Assembly (NCBI GenBank): GCA_002422425.1
Contig: DIVG01000041.1
Location: forward strand, 108,627 to 122,514
Direction of reading: 5' to 3'
Length of the DNA: 13,888 nt
Origin: Akkermansiaceae bacterium UBA6138
GTDB lineage: Bacteria; Verrucomicrobiota; Verrucomicrobiia; Verrucomicrobiales; DEV007
Each line of letters begins with the position of its first letter. Within the stretch, counting starts at the first letter, position 1. The notes under the pieces were generated by a model. The model made no database searches. It had not been told where the DNA came from and saw only the letters and a list, made by a program, of their open reading frames with translations. Positions 13,835 through 13,888 of the stretch are shown piece by piece. Both the position numbers and the translations under genes were made by a program.

Positions 13835-13888
13835 GGTGGAACGGGGCGGTGGAACGGGGCGGTGGAACGGGGCGGCGGAACGGGGCGG
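13835..13888. repeat. 13-bp GC-rich tandem repeat upstream of the HAD gene
   Basis: Four consecutive copies of GGTGGAACGGGGC (13835-13847, 13848-13860, 13861-13873, 13874-13886). The first three are identical and the fourth has one T-to-C change. The array continues to the window edge, so its full length is unknown. Each unit has a GGGG run, giving four runs spaced 13 bp apart on the plus strand, a possible G-quadruplex. On the minus strand it would form a C-rich promoter or 5' leader for the HAD gene. Confidence 0.92.

Noticed and set aside
13835..13888. CRISPR array at the window edge
   Set aside because: Units are 13 bp, directly adjacent with no spacers, so it is a simple tandem repeat.

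Overview
The window is protein-coding DNA from a Gram-negative bacterium, most likely Verrucomicrobiota or a related PVC lineage. The reasons are an LPS/envelope heptose gene pair, a DUF6807 (PmoA-like) secreted protein, a large exported Arg-Pro- and Asn/His/Trp-rich TPR protein of a kind common in Planctomycetes and Verrucomicrobia, moderately high GC by eye, and no recognisable Shine-Dalgarno sequence before any gene. The phylum is an inference. I see no tRNA, rRNA, CRISPR array, insertion sequence or phage gene.

Layout. (1) 1-1792, + strand: a dynamin-like GTPase with a C-terminal membrane hairpin. (2) 1776-3437, - strand: a two-gene heptose module (heptose-7-phosphate kinase, then sedoheptulose-7-phosphate isomerase), overlapping the GTPase tail-to-tail by 17 bp. 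(3) 3515-5280: a MerR-family regulator (-) and an ECF sigma factor (+) diverge from a 122-bp region with four alternating AGGAA/TTCCT half-sites and an 8-bp inverted repeat. (4) 5288-9128, - strand: a beta-barrel-like protein, a lipoprotein alpha/beta hydrolase and a secreted DUF6807 protein. (5) 9201-13825, - strand: four closely packed envelope genes, transcribed in the order exported HAD phosphatase, exported NTF2-like protein, exported low-complexity/TPR protein, and DUF502-like membrane protein (the last with a TTG start overlapping the preceding stop). (6) 13835-13888: a 13-bp GC-rich tandem repeat beginning 9 bp from the HAD start codon and running off the window.

How the genes may work together. 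From 13825 down to 5288 every gene is on the minus strand and every product but one carries an export or lipoprotein signal; the exception is a membrane protein. I read this as an envelope or periplasmic block, with the tightly packed four-gene set at 9201-13825 as a probable operon of unknown function. The heptose pair supplies early steps of the ADP-heptose pathway for LPS core or another glycan. The MerR/ECF pair resembles in arrangement the LitR/LitS type of regulator-sigma pairing, but the regulator lacks the B12-binding motif and instead has a conserved-looking Cys-rich C-terminal segment, so its signal is unknown. The strongest leads are the four-gene envelope operon with its repeat-containing leader, the MerR/ECF pair with its half-site array, the absence of Shine-Dalgarno sequences, and a G9 tract inside a secreted-protein gene.
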